This document shows positions 7,521-17,319 of a DNA stretch of 64,000 nt, one piece after another. The stretch's first letter is position 1. Each line of letters opens with the position of its first letter. The notes beneath the pieces were generated by a model. That model was given only the letters and a program-made list of their open reading frames with translations. It ran no database searches and was not told the origin of the DNA. The position numbers and the translations under genes are program-made. The DNA is from Pseudomonas sp. HR96 (GTDB lineage: Bacteria > Pseudomonadota > Gammaproteobacteria > Pseudomonadales > Pseudomonadaceae): positions 4,075,001 through 4,139,000 of the forward strand of contig NZ_CP139141.1 of assembly GCF_034059295.1 (NCBI RefSeq), given 5' to 3'.

Positions 7521-8960
7521 TCAAGGCCCGGTGGCAGTGTCAACCCAGGCCACGCGGCGGCTCTGCGGTTCCAGCGAGTCGCGTTCGCGGTTGTAGGCCA
7601 GGTAGTACTTGTTGACGCTGGTGACGTAGTTCACCGCGTTCATGCCGACCTGTTCCATGGCGATGCGCTCGACCTGGAAGAACCATTGGTTGGGGTTCAG
7701 CCCGCGCTTGCGGGCTTCGGCGCGCATGGCCTGGACGCGTTCGGGGCCCATGTTGTAGGCGGCGATGACGAAGGCCATGCGCTCGCGCTCGTTGATGGCG
7801 CGGCTGGCGAAGAACTTCTGGCGGATCAGGGCCAGGTAGCGGGCGCTGGCCTGGACGTTGTTGTCCAGGTTCTGGATGTTGCTCACGCCGACCCGCTGGG
7901 CGGCGGCCGGGGTCATCTGCATCAACCCGGTGGCGCCGCTGCCGCCGCGTGCGGCGCTGTCCAGCGCGGACTCCTTGAAGGCCAGCGCGGCAAGGTCGAG
8001 CCAGTCCATGCGCTGTTCGCGGGCGTTGCGTTGCAGCACCGGGCGCAGTTCTTCGAGGCGCTGGCGGTCGGCTTGCTTGAGCGGGTCATGCACCTGATAG
8101 AGCCCGGCGTAGGCGCGCTTGAAGTTGGCGTCGCCGTCGGCGGGGGCCTTGTAGCTTTGCAGGAACTGCTCCAGGCCGCCTTGCAGCTGCGGCGCATCGC
8201 TGCGCACGTACCAGTTGAGCCGGGCTGGGCCGGGAAAGGCCACGCGGGCGTCGACGCGCAGCCTGGGCATGACTTTCAGCCAGCGCTCGGCAATCGGTCG
8301 CTCGACCACGGTCTGCGGGTAGATGCCGGCCTGGACCATTTCGAGCACGTCTTCAGCGGCAAGGCTGGGGTCGACCCACTCGATCTTCACCGGAGCCTGA
8401 TGGTGCTGGGCCAGGCGCCGATTGAGGGCGTCGATCGCATCGCCCGCAGCGCTGCCGCTGGCCAGGGCGACGCTGTGGCCGGACAGCTGTTCGACCCGGG
8501 CCAGGTGCCGGGCGCCCTTCTGCCCTACCAGCACCAGCGGCGCCTCGCCTTGCAGCGGGGCGCTGGCGACGATGCTGGGCGGTGGCGCGGCGTCCATCAG
8601 CTCGCCAGGGGCCATCAGGTCGCCTTCACCACGCTGCAGTGCGGCGAACAGTTGTTCCTTGGCTTTGGGGATGACCTTGATATGAACCTTGCCGGCCTTG
8701 GCCGGGCCCTGGTTGTTGAGGTATTTCTCCAGCGCGGCCAGGCGCGGGTATTCCACGCCGATGGGCTGGCCCTTGACCTCGCCCGAGCTGTTGCGGCTCT
8801 GGTTGACCAGCACGCGCAACACGTGGCTGCTGCGAATGGCCGGCAGGTCGTGGGTCTTGCCCGGGTGGCCCGCAGAGGGTGGGCCGGCCGGACGAGCGGT
8901 CGCGTTCAATGGCATCAAAAAGCCTGCTGCGACCAGCAAAAAGAGAGTCGATCGAATCAT
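7521..8960 (-). CDS. MltF-like membrane-bound lytic murein transglycosylase
   Basis: A 479-residue exported protein. The start chosen is the ATG followed by RSTLFLLVAAGFLMPLNATA, a clear signal peptide; upstream in-frame codons add an unlikely leader. Residues of about 45-290 resemble a periplasmic solute-binding (SBP family 3) domain, and the C-terminal 170 residues are an SLT lysozyme-like domain. Visible SLT motifs are FKESALD (with the catalytic Glu), GATGLMQMTP, NIQNLDNNVQASARYL and IAAYNMGPERV. This two-domain build is that of MltF, which cleaves peptidoglycan glycan strands to 1,6-anhydro products. It differs from canonical MltF in domain details, so I leave the symbol blank. It is divergent from tatD. 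Confidence 0.85.
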   Translation of the reverse strand: MIRSTLFLLVAAGFLMPLNATARPAGPPSAGHPGKTHDLPAIRSSHVLRVLVNQSRNSSGEVKGQPIGVEYPRLAALEKYLNNQGPAKAGKVHIKVIPKAKEQLFAALQRGEGDLMAPGELMDAAPPPSIVASAPLQGEAPLVLVGQKGARHLARVEQLSGHSVALASGSAAGDAIDALNRRLAQHHQAPVKIEWVDPSLAAEDVLEMVQAGIYPQTVVERPIAERWLKVMPRLRVDARVAFPGPARLNWYVRSDAPQLQGGLEQFLQSYKAPADGDANFKRAYAGLYQVHDPLKQADRQRLEELRPVLQRNAREQRMDWLDLAALAFKESALDSAARGGSGATGLMQMTPAAAQRVGVSNIQNLDNNVQASARYLALIRQKFFASRAINERERMAFVIAAYNMGPERVQAMRAEARKRGLNPNQWFFQVERIAMEQVGMNAVNYVTSVNKYYLAYNRERDSLEPQSRRVAWVDTATGP

Positions 8961-9083
8961 ACGCGCCCCGGGCATAGCCCCAATTGGCCCCAACAGACAT
9001 CCTTAAGCTGTTGAAGTTTCAGTATTTATTTTCCAATACAAAGCTCTGGTATGCTGTCGGGCCTCCCCGCCCGAGCGAGAACC

Positions 9084-9926
9084 ATGCAACTCATCGACAT
9101 TGGCGTCAACCTCACCAACCCCAGTTTCGCGCAGAACGCTGCGGCGGTGGTCGAGCGCGCCCAGGCGGCGGGGGTAGTGCAGATGCTGGTCACCGGCACT
9201 TCGGTCGAAGGCAGCGAGCAAGGGCTGCAGCTGTGCCGCGAGCTCGATCCGCGTGGGCAGCGGCTGTTCGCCACGGCGGGCATCCACCCCCACAGCGCCA
9301 GCGAGTGGAACGCCGACAGCGAAGGCCAGCTGCGGGCCTTGCTCGGTGAACCACAGGTCAAGGCGGTGGGTGAATGCGGGCTGGATTTCAATCGCGACTT
9401 CTCGCCCCGCGCGCAGCAGGAAAAGGTGCTGGAGCTGCATCTGGCGCTGGCGGTGGAGCGCGGCTTGCCGGTCTTCCTGCATGAGCGTGACGCCAACGAG
9501 CGCCTGTTGGCGATCGTTCGCGAGTTTCGCGACAGCCTGGTCGGCGCGGTGGTGCACTGCTTTACCGGCGAGCGCAAGGCGCTGTTCAGTTACCTGGACC
9601 TGGACCTGCACATCGGCATCACTGGCTGGATCTGCGACGAACGCCGTGGAACCCACCTGCACCCGTTGATGGCCAGTATCCCCCGGGGCCGGCTGATGCT
9701 GGAGAGCGATGCGCCGTATCTGCTGCCGCGCAGCCTGCGCCCCAAGCCGAAGAACGGACGCAACGAGCCGGCCTATCTGGGCCAGGTGCTGGCCGAAGTG
9801 GCCAGGCACCGAGATGAAAGCCTGGAGGATCTGGCGGCGCACAGCACGGCGTGCGCGCGGGCGTTCTTCGGTTTGCCGGGCCTGGACTCGCCGGGCGTGG
9901 AGGTTCAAGAGCAGGACGCGCGCTGA
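9084..9926 (+). CDS. tatD: TatD family metal-dependent hydrolase/DNase
   Basis: A 280-residue protein. I chose the ATG at 9084 because [15 protein letters not shown] aligns with the TatD N-terminus; an ATG at 9051 would add 11 extra residues. Metal-binding motifs of the amidohydrolase fold are visible: [32 protein letters not shown] and [11 protein letters not shown]. TatD enzymes are cytoplasmic, metal-dependent 3'-5' exonucleases linked to DNA repair and quality control; the link to the Tat pathway is only by gene name. In the first metal motif GVNL replaces the DTHCH-type motif of other TatD paralogues, as in true TatD. It is monocistronic here, with a hairpin at the end of the gene. Confidence 0.9.
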   Translation: MQLIDIGVNLTNPSFAQNAAAVVERAQAAGVVQMLVTGTSVEGSEQGLQLCRELDPRGQRLFATAGIHPHSASEWNADSEGQLRALLGEPQVKAVGECGLDFNRDFSPRAQQEKVLELHLALAVERGLPVFLHERDANERLLAIVREFRDSLVGAVVHCFTGERKALFSYLDLDLHIGITGWICDERRGTHLHPLMASIPRGRLMLESDAPYLLPRSLRPKPKNGRNEPAYLGQVLAEVARHRDESLEDLAAHSTACARAFFGLPGLDSPGVEVQEQDAR

Positions 9927-9962
9927 TCAAGCGCGGCTATCGCAACCATAGCAACGCTTGAT
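9926..9962. repeat. Hairpin overlapping the end of tatD
   Basis: Two nested inverted repeats share one axis: outer arms ATCAAGCG (9926-9933) and CGCTTGAT (9955-9962), inner arms CTAT (9937-9940) and ATAG (9948-9951). The outer left arm begins at the last base of the tatD stop codon. No T-run follows on either strand, so it is not a standard terminator. It could stabilise the 3' end of the mRNA or be a protein site. Confidence 0.4.
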
Positions 9963-10024
9963 TCGCCGCCGACCAGCAGGCGCTTTAACCTTCAGCCATG
10001 AGTTACCCACTGAAGGAAGCCAGC

Positions 10025-10240
10025 ATGAATCCGCAAAGCCCCAACATCGTCAAACCTCTGATCATGCAACCCCTGGTCGCCCCATTGCTGGCCCTGGCCT
10101 TGCTGCTGATCGGCTCCGGCCTGCTGGAAATGAGCGTCGCGCCCCTGGCCGAAGGCTCTCTGGCGCTGGTCGCCGCGTTCGCCATGCAGCGCAAGGCGCG
10201 CAATGACCTCAACCGAAAACCGTCACCGTTTGTCTGCTGA
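10025..10240 (+). CDS. Small single-pass membrane protein (71 residues), hypothetical
   Basis: A short ORF with a good ribosome-binding site (GAAGGAAG about 8 bases before the ATG). It encodes MNPQSPN, then a strongly hydrophobic stretch (LVAPLLALALLLIGSGLLEM, about residues 17-36), a second weaker one (LALVAAFAM) and a basic tail (QRKARNDLNRK). The positive tail suggests its C-terminus is cytoplasmic. The gene runs convergently into the thioesterase gene and overlaps its 3' end by about 32 bases. I do not recognise the family. The ribosome-binding site and membrane topology argue that it is real. Confidence 0.5.
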   Translation: MNPQSPNIVKPLIMQPLVAPLLALALLLIGSGLLEMSVAPLAEGSLALVAAFAMQRKARNDLNRKPSPFVC

Positions 10241-11003
10241 GGGCCAGCAACTGGCCGTCGCTGCTCCAGACCCCGGCGGCAGTGTGGCCATAGCCGTCGC
10301 GAGCATGCTCGATGACTGCGCAATAGCGGCACCAGTCCTGCGTCGTCAACGCCGCTAACGGCTGCACGAACTCGATGGTCCAGCTCAGGCTGCTGCCCGG
10401 CGCAGGGGCCTTGAGGTGTGGCAACAAGGCGGGTGGCCAGGCGTCGGTCAGGACCAGCAGGCGGGCTTCGTCCAGCGGGCGGGTCGCCTCCCCGCGCAGG
10501 CGCATCCAGCCGCCCATGGCCGGGGCCGGGGTGTTGCTGAAGGGCAAGGCACCGACCCCCCAGCGCATGGCCAGATGGCGCATGTAGTGTGGAGTCACGC
10601 CTTCCAGGTAGGGCAGCTCGCGGGCCTCGTCCAGCGCCAGCATCGGCGCCACCGGGCGATTGGTCAGGGCGATGCTCGAACTGCGCGGCGCGCCGAAGCT
10701 GCCTTGCATCAGGGTCACCACCTGGCCGCCCTGGGTGGCCCGCCCGAGCAGCGAACTGACCCCCTTGCCTTCGCGCAGCACTTCGATGGAGAAGCTGATC
10801 GGCTCCTCGGCCTGGGCCGGCCCTACGAAGGTGATTGCCAGCGACCGCACGCTGCGCTCGGGGCTGACATGCTGGCGCATGGCTTCGTACAGCAGGGCAG
10901 CCATCAGGCCGCCATAGCAGGCACGGCCCTGGGTCCAGTCCTGAGGGATGCAGACGGCATCGGGCTGGGCGCGCACGGCGGCGAGCAGGTCTTCTAGATC
11001 CAT
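10209..11003 (-). CDS. Acyl-CoA thioesterase family protein (double hot-dog)
   Basis: A 264-residue protein. The chosen start (MDLEDLLAAV) is preceded by AAGAG, and upstream in-frame codons give an unlikely leader. The sequence has the layout of TesB-like two-hot-dog thioesterases: ACYGGLMAALLYEAM with RSLAITFVGPAQ in the first half, and GGWMRLRG, LLVLTDAWPPALL and SLSWTIEFVQPL in the second. Such enzymes release fatty acids from acyl-CoA in the cytoplasm. The substrate cannot be read from the sequence. It lies downstream of the CHAD gene in the same direction, about 130 bases away. Its 3' end overlaps the small convergent membrane-protein gene. Confidence 0.75.
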   Translation of the reverse strand: MDLEDLLAAVRAQPDAVCIPQDWTQGRACYGGLMAALLYEAMRQHVSPERSVRSLAITFVGPAQAEEPISFSIEVLREGKGVSSLLGRATQGGQVVTLMQGSFGAPRSSSIALTNRPVAPMLALDEARELPYLEGVTPHYMRHLAMRWGVGALPFSNTPAPAMGGWMRLRGEATRPLDEARLLVLTDAWPPALLPHLKAPAPGSSLSWTIEFVQPLAALTTQDWCRYCAVIEHARDGYGHTAAGVWSSDGQLLALSRQTVTVFG

Positions 11004-11132
11004 GGTGGGCTCTTGTTGTTTTGTGGTTGGAGTTCGCGGGGCAATGGTGCCACGGCAGCGCGGCCACTGGTCGATGGCCGCGCCCATCATTTCCCAAGCC
11101 GAGCCTGCCGACAAGCAGCGTTCAATGCCCCT

Positions 11133-11897
11133 TCAACGCCCTTTCAATGCCAACAATCCATCCAGCACCTTGTCCGCATGCTTTTCGGCGTCGTGGAGCG
11201 CCACCTGCCAGCCTGGCACGCAAGGCTGCAGGTCGGGCTCCTGGCCGGCGCGGGCCAGCCATTGCCAGGCGTCGTGCCAGTCGCCAAGGGCGGCCTGGGC
11301 TTTTTTCAGGCGATTGGCGGCCTTGTCAGGCAGGCGATCGTATTCGGGGTAGGCCTCGGCCGAGTAGCGCACGCGCTTGATCAACAGGCGCAGGCGATGG
11401 CGGTCGTGGGCCGAGTCCTTGAGCGCGGCGCGCAGTTTGTGCCACTGCTTGTCCAGGCGTTTGTGCAGCTTGCCGGCCAGGCCTTTGAGCAGCCCCTGGC
11501 GTTGGGCACTGCGCACGAAGGACGGGAAGGCATCGAGTACAGCCAGCAACAGTGCCAGCTCCTGGGAGTCGGCCACCTGCACGAACACCCCGCGCATCTG
11601 CTCCAGGCGGCGCTGGCCCAGGGCGGTCTGGCCGTGCGCCAGCAGGTGCGCGGCCAGCACTTCGCGGTCACGCAGCGGCGTGGTCAGGTCGCCGACGCCT
11701 TTGGCGGCCGCTTCCAGGCGGTCGACGCCAGGCAGCTCGCGCAAGGGTCGCAACAGGCTGCGCAGGCGCCGTACGCTGGTGCGCAGGTCGTGCAGGGCTT
11801 CGGCGTCGGTTTCGGCGCGCAACCGCGCCTGGCAGGCCAGTAGCTTGATGTGCAGGCCCAACAGACGGGCGATCAATGAGTCGACGGGGGCCGACAT
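11133..11897 (-). CDS. CHAD domain protein
   Basis: A 254-residue, strongly basic, all-helical protein. CHAD domains carry conserved His/Arg/Lys residues and bind polyphosphate. Seen here are LHDLRTSVRRLRSLLRPLRE (about residues 35-55), TTPLRDREVLAAHL, a central KLHKRLDKQWHKL and LRLLIKRVRYSAEAYPEY, which are the typical signature elements. It has no CYTH domain, so it is a stand-alone CHAD protein that probably associates with polyphosphate granules or phosphate metabolism. It lies 6 bases downstream of tgpA on the same strand and may be co-transcribed with the moxR-DUF58-tgpA operon. The start follows a weak Shine-Dalgarno at the tgpA stop. Confidence 0.8.
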   Translation of the reverse strand: MSAPVDSLIARLLGLHIKLLACQARLRAETDAEALHDLRTSVRRLRSLLRPLRELPGVDRLEAAAKGVGDLTTPLRDREVLAAHLLAHGQTALGQRRLEQMRGVFVQVADSQELALLLAVLDAFPSFVRSAQRQGLLKGLAGKLHKRLDKQWHKLRAALKDSAHDRHRLRLLIKRVRYSAEAYPEYDRLPDKAANRLKKAQAALGDWHDAWQWLARAGQEPDLQPCVPGWQVALHDAEKHADKVLDGLLALKGR

Positions 11898-11903
11898 AGG
11901 CAG

Positions 11904-13913
11904 TTACTCCTTGCTGGGGCCATGGGAAGAAGATCTCAGACGTTTTTTCAGTGCCCGCAACGCCTGGCCAAGGGCGTCGGGGCGCTGGTGATCAGCGGGC
12001 AGACCAGCATAGCGCTGCCGATTGAAAGCGTCGGCAAAGGCGCGGATGGCCTGGCCATGGGCCGGCAAGGCCAGCGCCGCGCGGGCGGCGAAGGCGCTCG
12101 CGCCCTCGCCGGGTACGCGGACCAGGCCGCGCCGCTTGAGCAAGCGTTCGAAGGCGTGAAATTCGCGCAGCTGCGGGTCTTCACGGCGCTGCCAGGGTTT
12201 GAGCAGCCACAGCGACAGCACCAGCAGCAAGCCGACGATGCCCAGCGGCAACAGCCACAGCTGGCGCCCGGACAGCCAGTGCTGGAAGAACTGCGACTGC
12301 TGCTCGCCCTGATAGCCCAGCACCCAGCGCTGCCAGTTGTAGTTGAGGTTGTCCCAGCCCAGCTGCAGGCCACTGAGCCAGGCCTGGCCGGGATAATGGC
12401 GGCTGGCGAACGGCGAATCGGCCAGTGACTCCTGGTCATCCTGCAACGCCTGCTCGGGGCCCGACTCGATGCGCTGCGGCGCCACGGCGGCGGTTGGGTC
12501 GGCGTTGCGCCAGCCCACCCCGGCCTGCCAGTACTCGACCCAGGCGTGGGCCTGGTACTGGCGCACGATCAGGTAGTTGCCCGCCGGGTTGAGCTCGCCG
12601 CCTTGATAGCCAGCGACCACCCGCGCCGGCACGCCGGCGGCGCGCAGGACGAAGGTCATGGCGCCGGCGTAGTGCTCGCAGAAGCCGCGGCGCGTCTGGA
12701 AGAGGAAATCGTCGATGCTGTCGCGGCCCACGGCCGGCGGCTTGAGCGTGTAGTGGTAGTCCTCCTGGTGAAACTGTCGCAGCAGCGCCTGGACGATGGC
12801 CTCCGCCGTGGCGTTATGCGCCTTGAGCTGTTCGCCCAGAAGCCGGGCCTGGGGATTGCCGGTGGCCGGCAGGCTCAGGTCGATCTGCCGTACCTGCGGG
12901 TCCAGGTCGGGCTCGCGCTGCGCTTGCGGCCAGGACTGCACGCCGTACAGCAGCGCCTGCTCCACCGGGCGTTGACGCTGCAAGCGAAAGTCGCCCAGCT
13001 GGCGCACTCCGGCCAGCGAGGTACGGCCCAGGTCGAGAGCAAACAGCCAGGGCGAACCGCTGGGCTGCTGAATGATCTGGTAGTCCAGCTGCGGCCCGCG
13101 GGGTTGCCAGGCCGGCGCGCCACGGGCCAGGTTATAGTTGGCCTGGCTCCAGCGCCTGCCGTCGAAGCGCTCCAAGGTCAGGCCGCGCCAGTACAGCAGG
13201 GGCTTGGGCGGCACCGGGCCGGCGAAGTCGGCGCGAAAGGCAATCTCGCTGGAGCGCCCCAGCTCGACCATGTCCCCGGGCTCCATGCTCTCGGCCAGCC
13301 CGGTGAGGTGCTTGCTGCCGGGCATGGGCAGCGACCACAGCGGGTCCAGCCTCGGGAACAGCACGAACAGCAGCAGCATCAAGGGCAGCGCCTGGGCGAT
13401 CAGCTTCAGCGCCAGGCGCCAGGTCGCCCAGCGCTGGCTGGTCAGGCGGGTCTGTTGCAGGCCGATCAGGGCGGCGAGCAAGGCGCTGACCGGCAGCAGG
13501 CTGTACAACGCCCACGGCAGGCTGGAGTCGAACAGGTAGCCGACCACCACGCAGAACAGCCCGAGGAAGATCAACACCCGCGCGTCTCGGCTGCTGTGCA
13601 TCTCCAGCAATTTCAGCAGAAAGGCCGCCACCAGCAGCGCCGCAGCGGCGTCCAGGCCGATCATGCTGCCGCGCGAGGCGTACACGCCCAGGGCCACCAA
13701 CAGCACCAGCATGAGTTTCAGCGCCCGCCCCGGCACCGGTGCGCGCATGCGCAGCATCTGCACGCGCCAGGCCGTGCAGGCCAGCCACAAGGCCGGCAGC
13801 CACAAGGGCACGTACAGCCACAAGGGCACCAGCACCAGCGCCTGGGCCAGCAGCAGCCAGCCCAGGCTGATGCGCGGGATGGCCGCCACCGGCGCCGGCG
13901 CGGCCTTGCTCAT
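11904..13913 (-). CDS. tgpA: Membrane-anchored transglutaminase-like protease TgpA
   Basis: A 669-residue protein; P. aeruginosa TgpA is about the same size. I chose the ATG that overlaps the upstream DUF58 stop (ATGA). About five or six N-terminal TM segments (residues 15-190) are followed by a periplasmic domain with a transglutaminase fold. The triad is Cys412 in RRGFCEHYAG, His456 in YQAHAWVEYW and Asp472 in NADPTAAV. Its spacing is the same as I recall for TgpA (Cys404/His448/Asp464). One more TM segment (LWLLPLGIVGLLLVLSLWLL) and a cytoplasmic DUF4129-like tail close the protein. TgpA is essential in P. aeruginosa and is thought to act on the cell envelope; its natural substrate is unknown. 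Confidence 0.9.
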   Translation of the reverse strand: MSKAAPAPVAAIPRISLGWLLLAQALVLVPLWLYVPLWLPALWLACTAWRVQMLRMRAPVPGRALKLMLVLLVALGVYASRGSMIGLDAAAALLVAAFLLKLLEMHSSRDARVLIFLGLFCVVVGYLFDSSLPWALYSLLPVSALLAALIGLQQTRLTSQRWATWRLALKLIAQALPLMLLLFVLFPRLDPLWSLPMPGSKHLTGLAESMEPGDMVELGRSSEIAFRADFAGPVPPKPLLYWRGLTLERFDGRRWSQANYNLARGAPAWQPRGPQLDYQIIQQPSGSPWLFALDLGRTSLAGVRQLGDFRLQRQRPVEQALLYGVQSWPQAQREPDLDPQVRQIDLSLPATGNPQARLLGEQLKAHNATAEAIVQALLRQFHQEDYHYTLKPPAVGRDSIDDFLFQTRRGFCEHYAGAMTFVLRAAGVPARVVAGYQGGELNPAGNYLIVRQYQAHAWVEYWQAGVGWRNADPTAAVAPQRIESGPEQALQDDQESLADSPFASRHYPGQAWLSGLQLGWDNLNYNWQRWVLGYQGEQQSQFFQHWLSGRQLWLLPLGIVGLLLVLSLWLLKPWQRREDPQLREFHAFERLLKRRGLVRVPGEGASAFAARAALALPAHGQAIRAFADAFNRQRYAGLPADHQRPDALGQALRALKKRLRSSSHGPSKE

Positions 13914-14856
13914 GGCCGCTGCCCGAACAGGGCCAGGGCCTGCAGACAGGCCAGGCGGTGCTCGTCGCCGCTGGCCAGGGGCAACTGCTGGCCAGGCAGC
14001 TGCAGGGCAAAGGGGATACTGCGGCGCGACAGCTCCAGTACCCAGTAGCACAGCCGCGACAGGCGCTGCTCGGCATCGCCGCCCAGGGCGAGAAAATCCA
14101 GGCACAGTTGCTCGCCGCGCAGGTCGGCGAAATCCTTGAGCAGCAGCGGACCGCCGCGGGACCAGGCCTTCCAGTGCATGCGCCGCCAGGAGTCGCCGGG
14201 CTGGTACTCCTTGAGGCCCTGAAAATCGTCCACGCCCTGGCCATGGGCGATCACGCTGTGGGCCTCCAGCGGCGGATCGCTGCTCGGCACCCCGGGCAAC
14301 TCGCCCTGCAGGGGCCGCGGGTAGACCAGCGCACGCTGGCCCGGGTCGACCCAGCTCCAGGCGATCAATACCCCCAGGGGAAAGGTGCTTTCGATGCGGA
14401 TCCTGGGCGCGCGCAGCCAGCCGCGCCGCTCGGCGGGCAAGTGCAGTTCAAGCTGCTGGACGTGCTGGGCGTCGATGTCCACCCGTTGCAGCTCGGCCGC
14501 CGTCCAGCCGGCCGCGATGGCCTGATGTTCGCGTCCCAGGCTTTCCAGGCGCAGGGTGAAGCGCGCGTGCTCGCCGGCAAACACCGCCGGCGCAGCGCCG
14601 GCGCTGAGCACCAGGCCGGCCAGGTTGCGGTAGGTGTGCAGGATCGCCACCACGAACACCGAGCCCAGCAGAAACACCAGGCCATAGGCCATGCTGTTCT
14701 GGTAGTTGATGGCTGCCAGCAGGATCAGCAGCAGCGCCAGGCCGAACCCGGCGCCGCTGCGGCTGGGCAGGATGAAGATGCGCCTGCCGTCCAGTTCGAT
14801 GCGCGCAGCACTGGGCGTGCGTCGGTCCTGCCAACGCCGCCAGCGCTGGCGCGCGG

Positions 14857-14860
<4 letters not shown>
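13910..14860 (-). CDS. DUF58 domain membrane protein
   Basis: A 316-residue protein. The start is a GTG (VTARQRWRRWQDRR) overlapping the moxR stop as GTGA. Two TM segments (about residues 38-55 and 60-80: GLALLLILLAAIN, GLVFLLGSVFVVAIL) are followed by a beta-rich stretch. The DUF58 signature then follows: GVDDFQGLKEYQPGD, SWRRMHWKAWSRGG and LLLKDFADLRGEQLCLDF. DUF58 proteins are encoded with MoxR ATPases and are thought to be their partners in assembling or maturing membrane and periplasmic proteins. The gene is the middle member of a three-gene coupled operon. Its exact function is not established. Confidence 0.85.
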
Positions 14861-15774
<914 letters not shown>

Positions 15775-15828
15775 GCGTGAACGCTCCCTGCAGCAGGCCC
15801 GGCGCCGAACGCGCCGGGCCAAGGCCGA

Positions 15829-16107
15829 TCAACGACCGGCGCGGGACTCGCGAATGTAGAAGCGAGCCTTCTCGGCTTTCTCGTCGCAACCCTGGAAGGC
15901 TTCGAATTGTTGCTGGGTCTTGGCCCCCGTCAACAACGACAACGCCTTGGAGTAGCTGACCGTCCCGGCAAAGCCTTCGGCCTTGGCCAGGTCCAGTTCA
16001 TGCCAGGCGGCATCGAGCTGGGTGGCGCAACTATCACGGTAAGCAGTCTTACCGGCACAACCTGTCAAGACCAACGCTAACAACGGCAGACAGACCCAGG
16101 CTTTCAT
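15829..16107 (-). CDS. Small lipoprotein (92 residues), hypothetical
   Basis: A short exported protein: MKAWVCLPLLALVLTGCAGK is a type II signal peptide with lipobox LTGC, so Cys17 would be lipidated. The mature part is helical and charged, with two more cysteines that could form a disulfide (SCATQ and GCDEKAEK). A ribosome-binding site (GAGG) lies about 10 bases before the ATG at 16107. It lies 54 bases upstream of moxR on the same strand, so it may be the operon's first gene. I do not recognise the family; similar small lipoproteins occur beside moxR in other Pseudomonas as far as I recall. Confidence 0.7.
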   Translation of the reverse strand: MKAWVCLPLLALVLTGCAGKTAYRDSCATQLDAAWHELDLAKAEGFAGTVSYSKALSLLTGAKTQQQFEAFQGCDEKAEKARFYIRESRAGR

Positions 16108-16248
16108 CGATGACACCTCAAAAGGGAGAACGCGGATAGACGACGCACTTAGGACCGATGCGCAACATGAAAAGTGCCACATCCCGCATTGAGCCGACCG
16201 TCCATCGGGTGCATTGTAGAGGCCTGATGGCTCTTGGGGGAAAACCGC

Positions 16249-17298
16249 GTGCATAACGACAAACGAGTGGCCCTGGTGCTGGGCTCGGGCGGGGCCCGCG
16301 GCTATGCGCATATCGGCGTGATCGAGGAAATCGAACGGCGCGGCTACAACATTGCCTGCGTCGCCGGCTGCTCCATGGGCGCGGTGGTCGGGGGCATCTA
16401 TGCCGCTGGCAAGCTGCCCGACTACCGGCGCTGGATCGAGAGCCTGGACTACCTCGACGTGCTGCGGCTGGTCGACGTGAGTTTTCGCCTGGGCGCGATT
16501 CGCGGCGAGAAGGTGTTCGGGCAGATTCGCAAGATCGTCGGAGAGATGAACATCGAAGACCTGCGCATCCCCTACACCGCCGTGGCCACCGACCTCACCA
16601 ACCAGCAGGAAATCTGGTTTCAGGAAGGCGACCTGCACCAGGCCATGCGCGCCTCGGCGGCGATCCCCAGCCTGTTCACCCCGGTGATGCAGGGCAATCG
16701 CATGCTGGTCGATGGCGGCCTGCTCAACCCCTTGCCGATCGTGCCGGTGGTCTCCAGCCACTGCGACCTGATCATCGCCGTCAACCTCAACGCCACCAAC
16801 CAGAAGCAGTACGTGCTGCCGGTGATCGAGCGCCCGGCGGCGTTCAAGCAGCGCTTCAACAGCGTGCTCAGTTCCCTGGGCTCGCGCCTGCCGTTTCGCC
16901 GCCAGCCGGCCGAGCAGCTGCTGCGCATCGAACAGGAGACCCTGCAGGTCGCCGCTGGCGACCCCTGGCTGGGCGGCCCGTTGCCGCCCTCGGCCCGCGC
17001 GGCGGCGCCCGAAGCACCCGGCGCGCCGGCGTCGGCAACCGGCTCGGTGACCATCGACAACGTCGGCCCGGCGTCGCTGCTGGACCTGATCAACCAGAGC
17101 TTCGAGGTGATGCAGACGTCGCTGGCGCAGTACAAGATCGCCGGCTACCCGCCTGATGTGCTGATCAACGTGCCCAAGCGGGTGTGCCGCTTCTTCGAGT
17201 TCTACAAGGCCCCGGAGCTGATCGAGCTGGGGCGCATCATTGCCCGCGATACCCTGGACGCGTATGAGCGCGAAAGCGAACATCAAACCGCTCGCTGA
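16249..17298 (+). CDS. Patatin-like phospholipase (RssA-type)
   Basis: A 349-residue protein. I chose the GTG at 16249, seven bases after GGGGGA; a TTG at 16234 would add five residues. The patatin fold is clear: oxyanion-hole motif GSGGARG (residues 12-18), nucleophile Ser42 in GCSMG and catalytic Asp155 in VDGGLLNPLP. It lacks a signal peptide and any secretion domain, so it is cytoplasmic or peripheral, unlike secreted PlpD or ExoU. It is an acyl hydrolase, with probable substrates phospholipids or lysophospholipids. An Ala/Pro-rich linker (about residues 242-265) precedes a helical tail. It converges with kdpE across 21 bases. Confidence 0.88.
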   Translation: MHNDKRVALVLGSGGARGYAHIGVIEEIERRGYNIACVAGCSMGAVVGGIYAAGKLPDYRRWIESLDYLDVLRLVDVSFRLGAIRGEKVFGQIRKIVGEMNIEDLRIPYTAVATDLTNQQEIWFQEGDLHQAMRASAAIPSLFTPVMQGNRMLVDGGLLNPLPIVPVVSSHCDLIIAVNLNATNQKQYVLPVIERPAAFKQRFNSVLSSLGSRLPFRRQPAEQLLRIEQETLQVAAGDPWLGGPLPPSARAAAPEAPGAPASATGSVTIDNVGPASLLDLINQSFEVMQTSLAQYKIAGYPPDVLINVPKRVCRFFEFYKAPELIELGRIIARDTLDAYERESEHQTAR

Positions 17299-17319
17299 TG
17301 CGCCTTCCACGGGCGGCCC

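Noticed and set aside
12546..14048. 500-codon plus-strand frame opposite tgpA
   Set aside because: The translation is Gln/Arg/His-rich without any motif; tgpA on the other strand has a full catalytic triad.
15829..17310. 493-codon minus-strand frame covering the patatin gene
   Set aside because: Only its last 92 codons are real (the lipoprotein); the rest is antisense to the patatin-like gene, which has all its active-site motifs.
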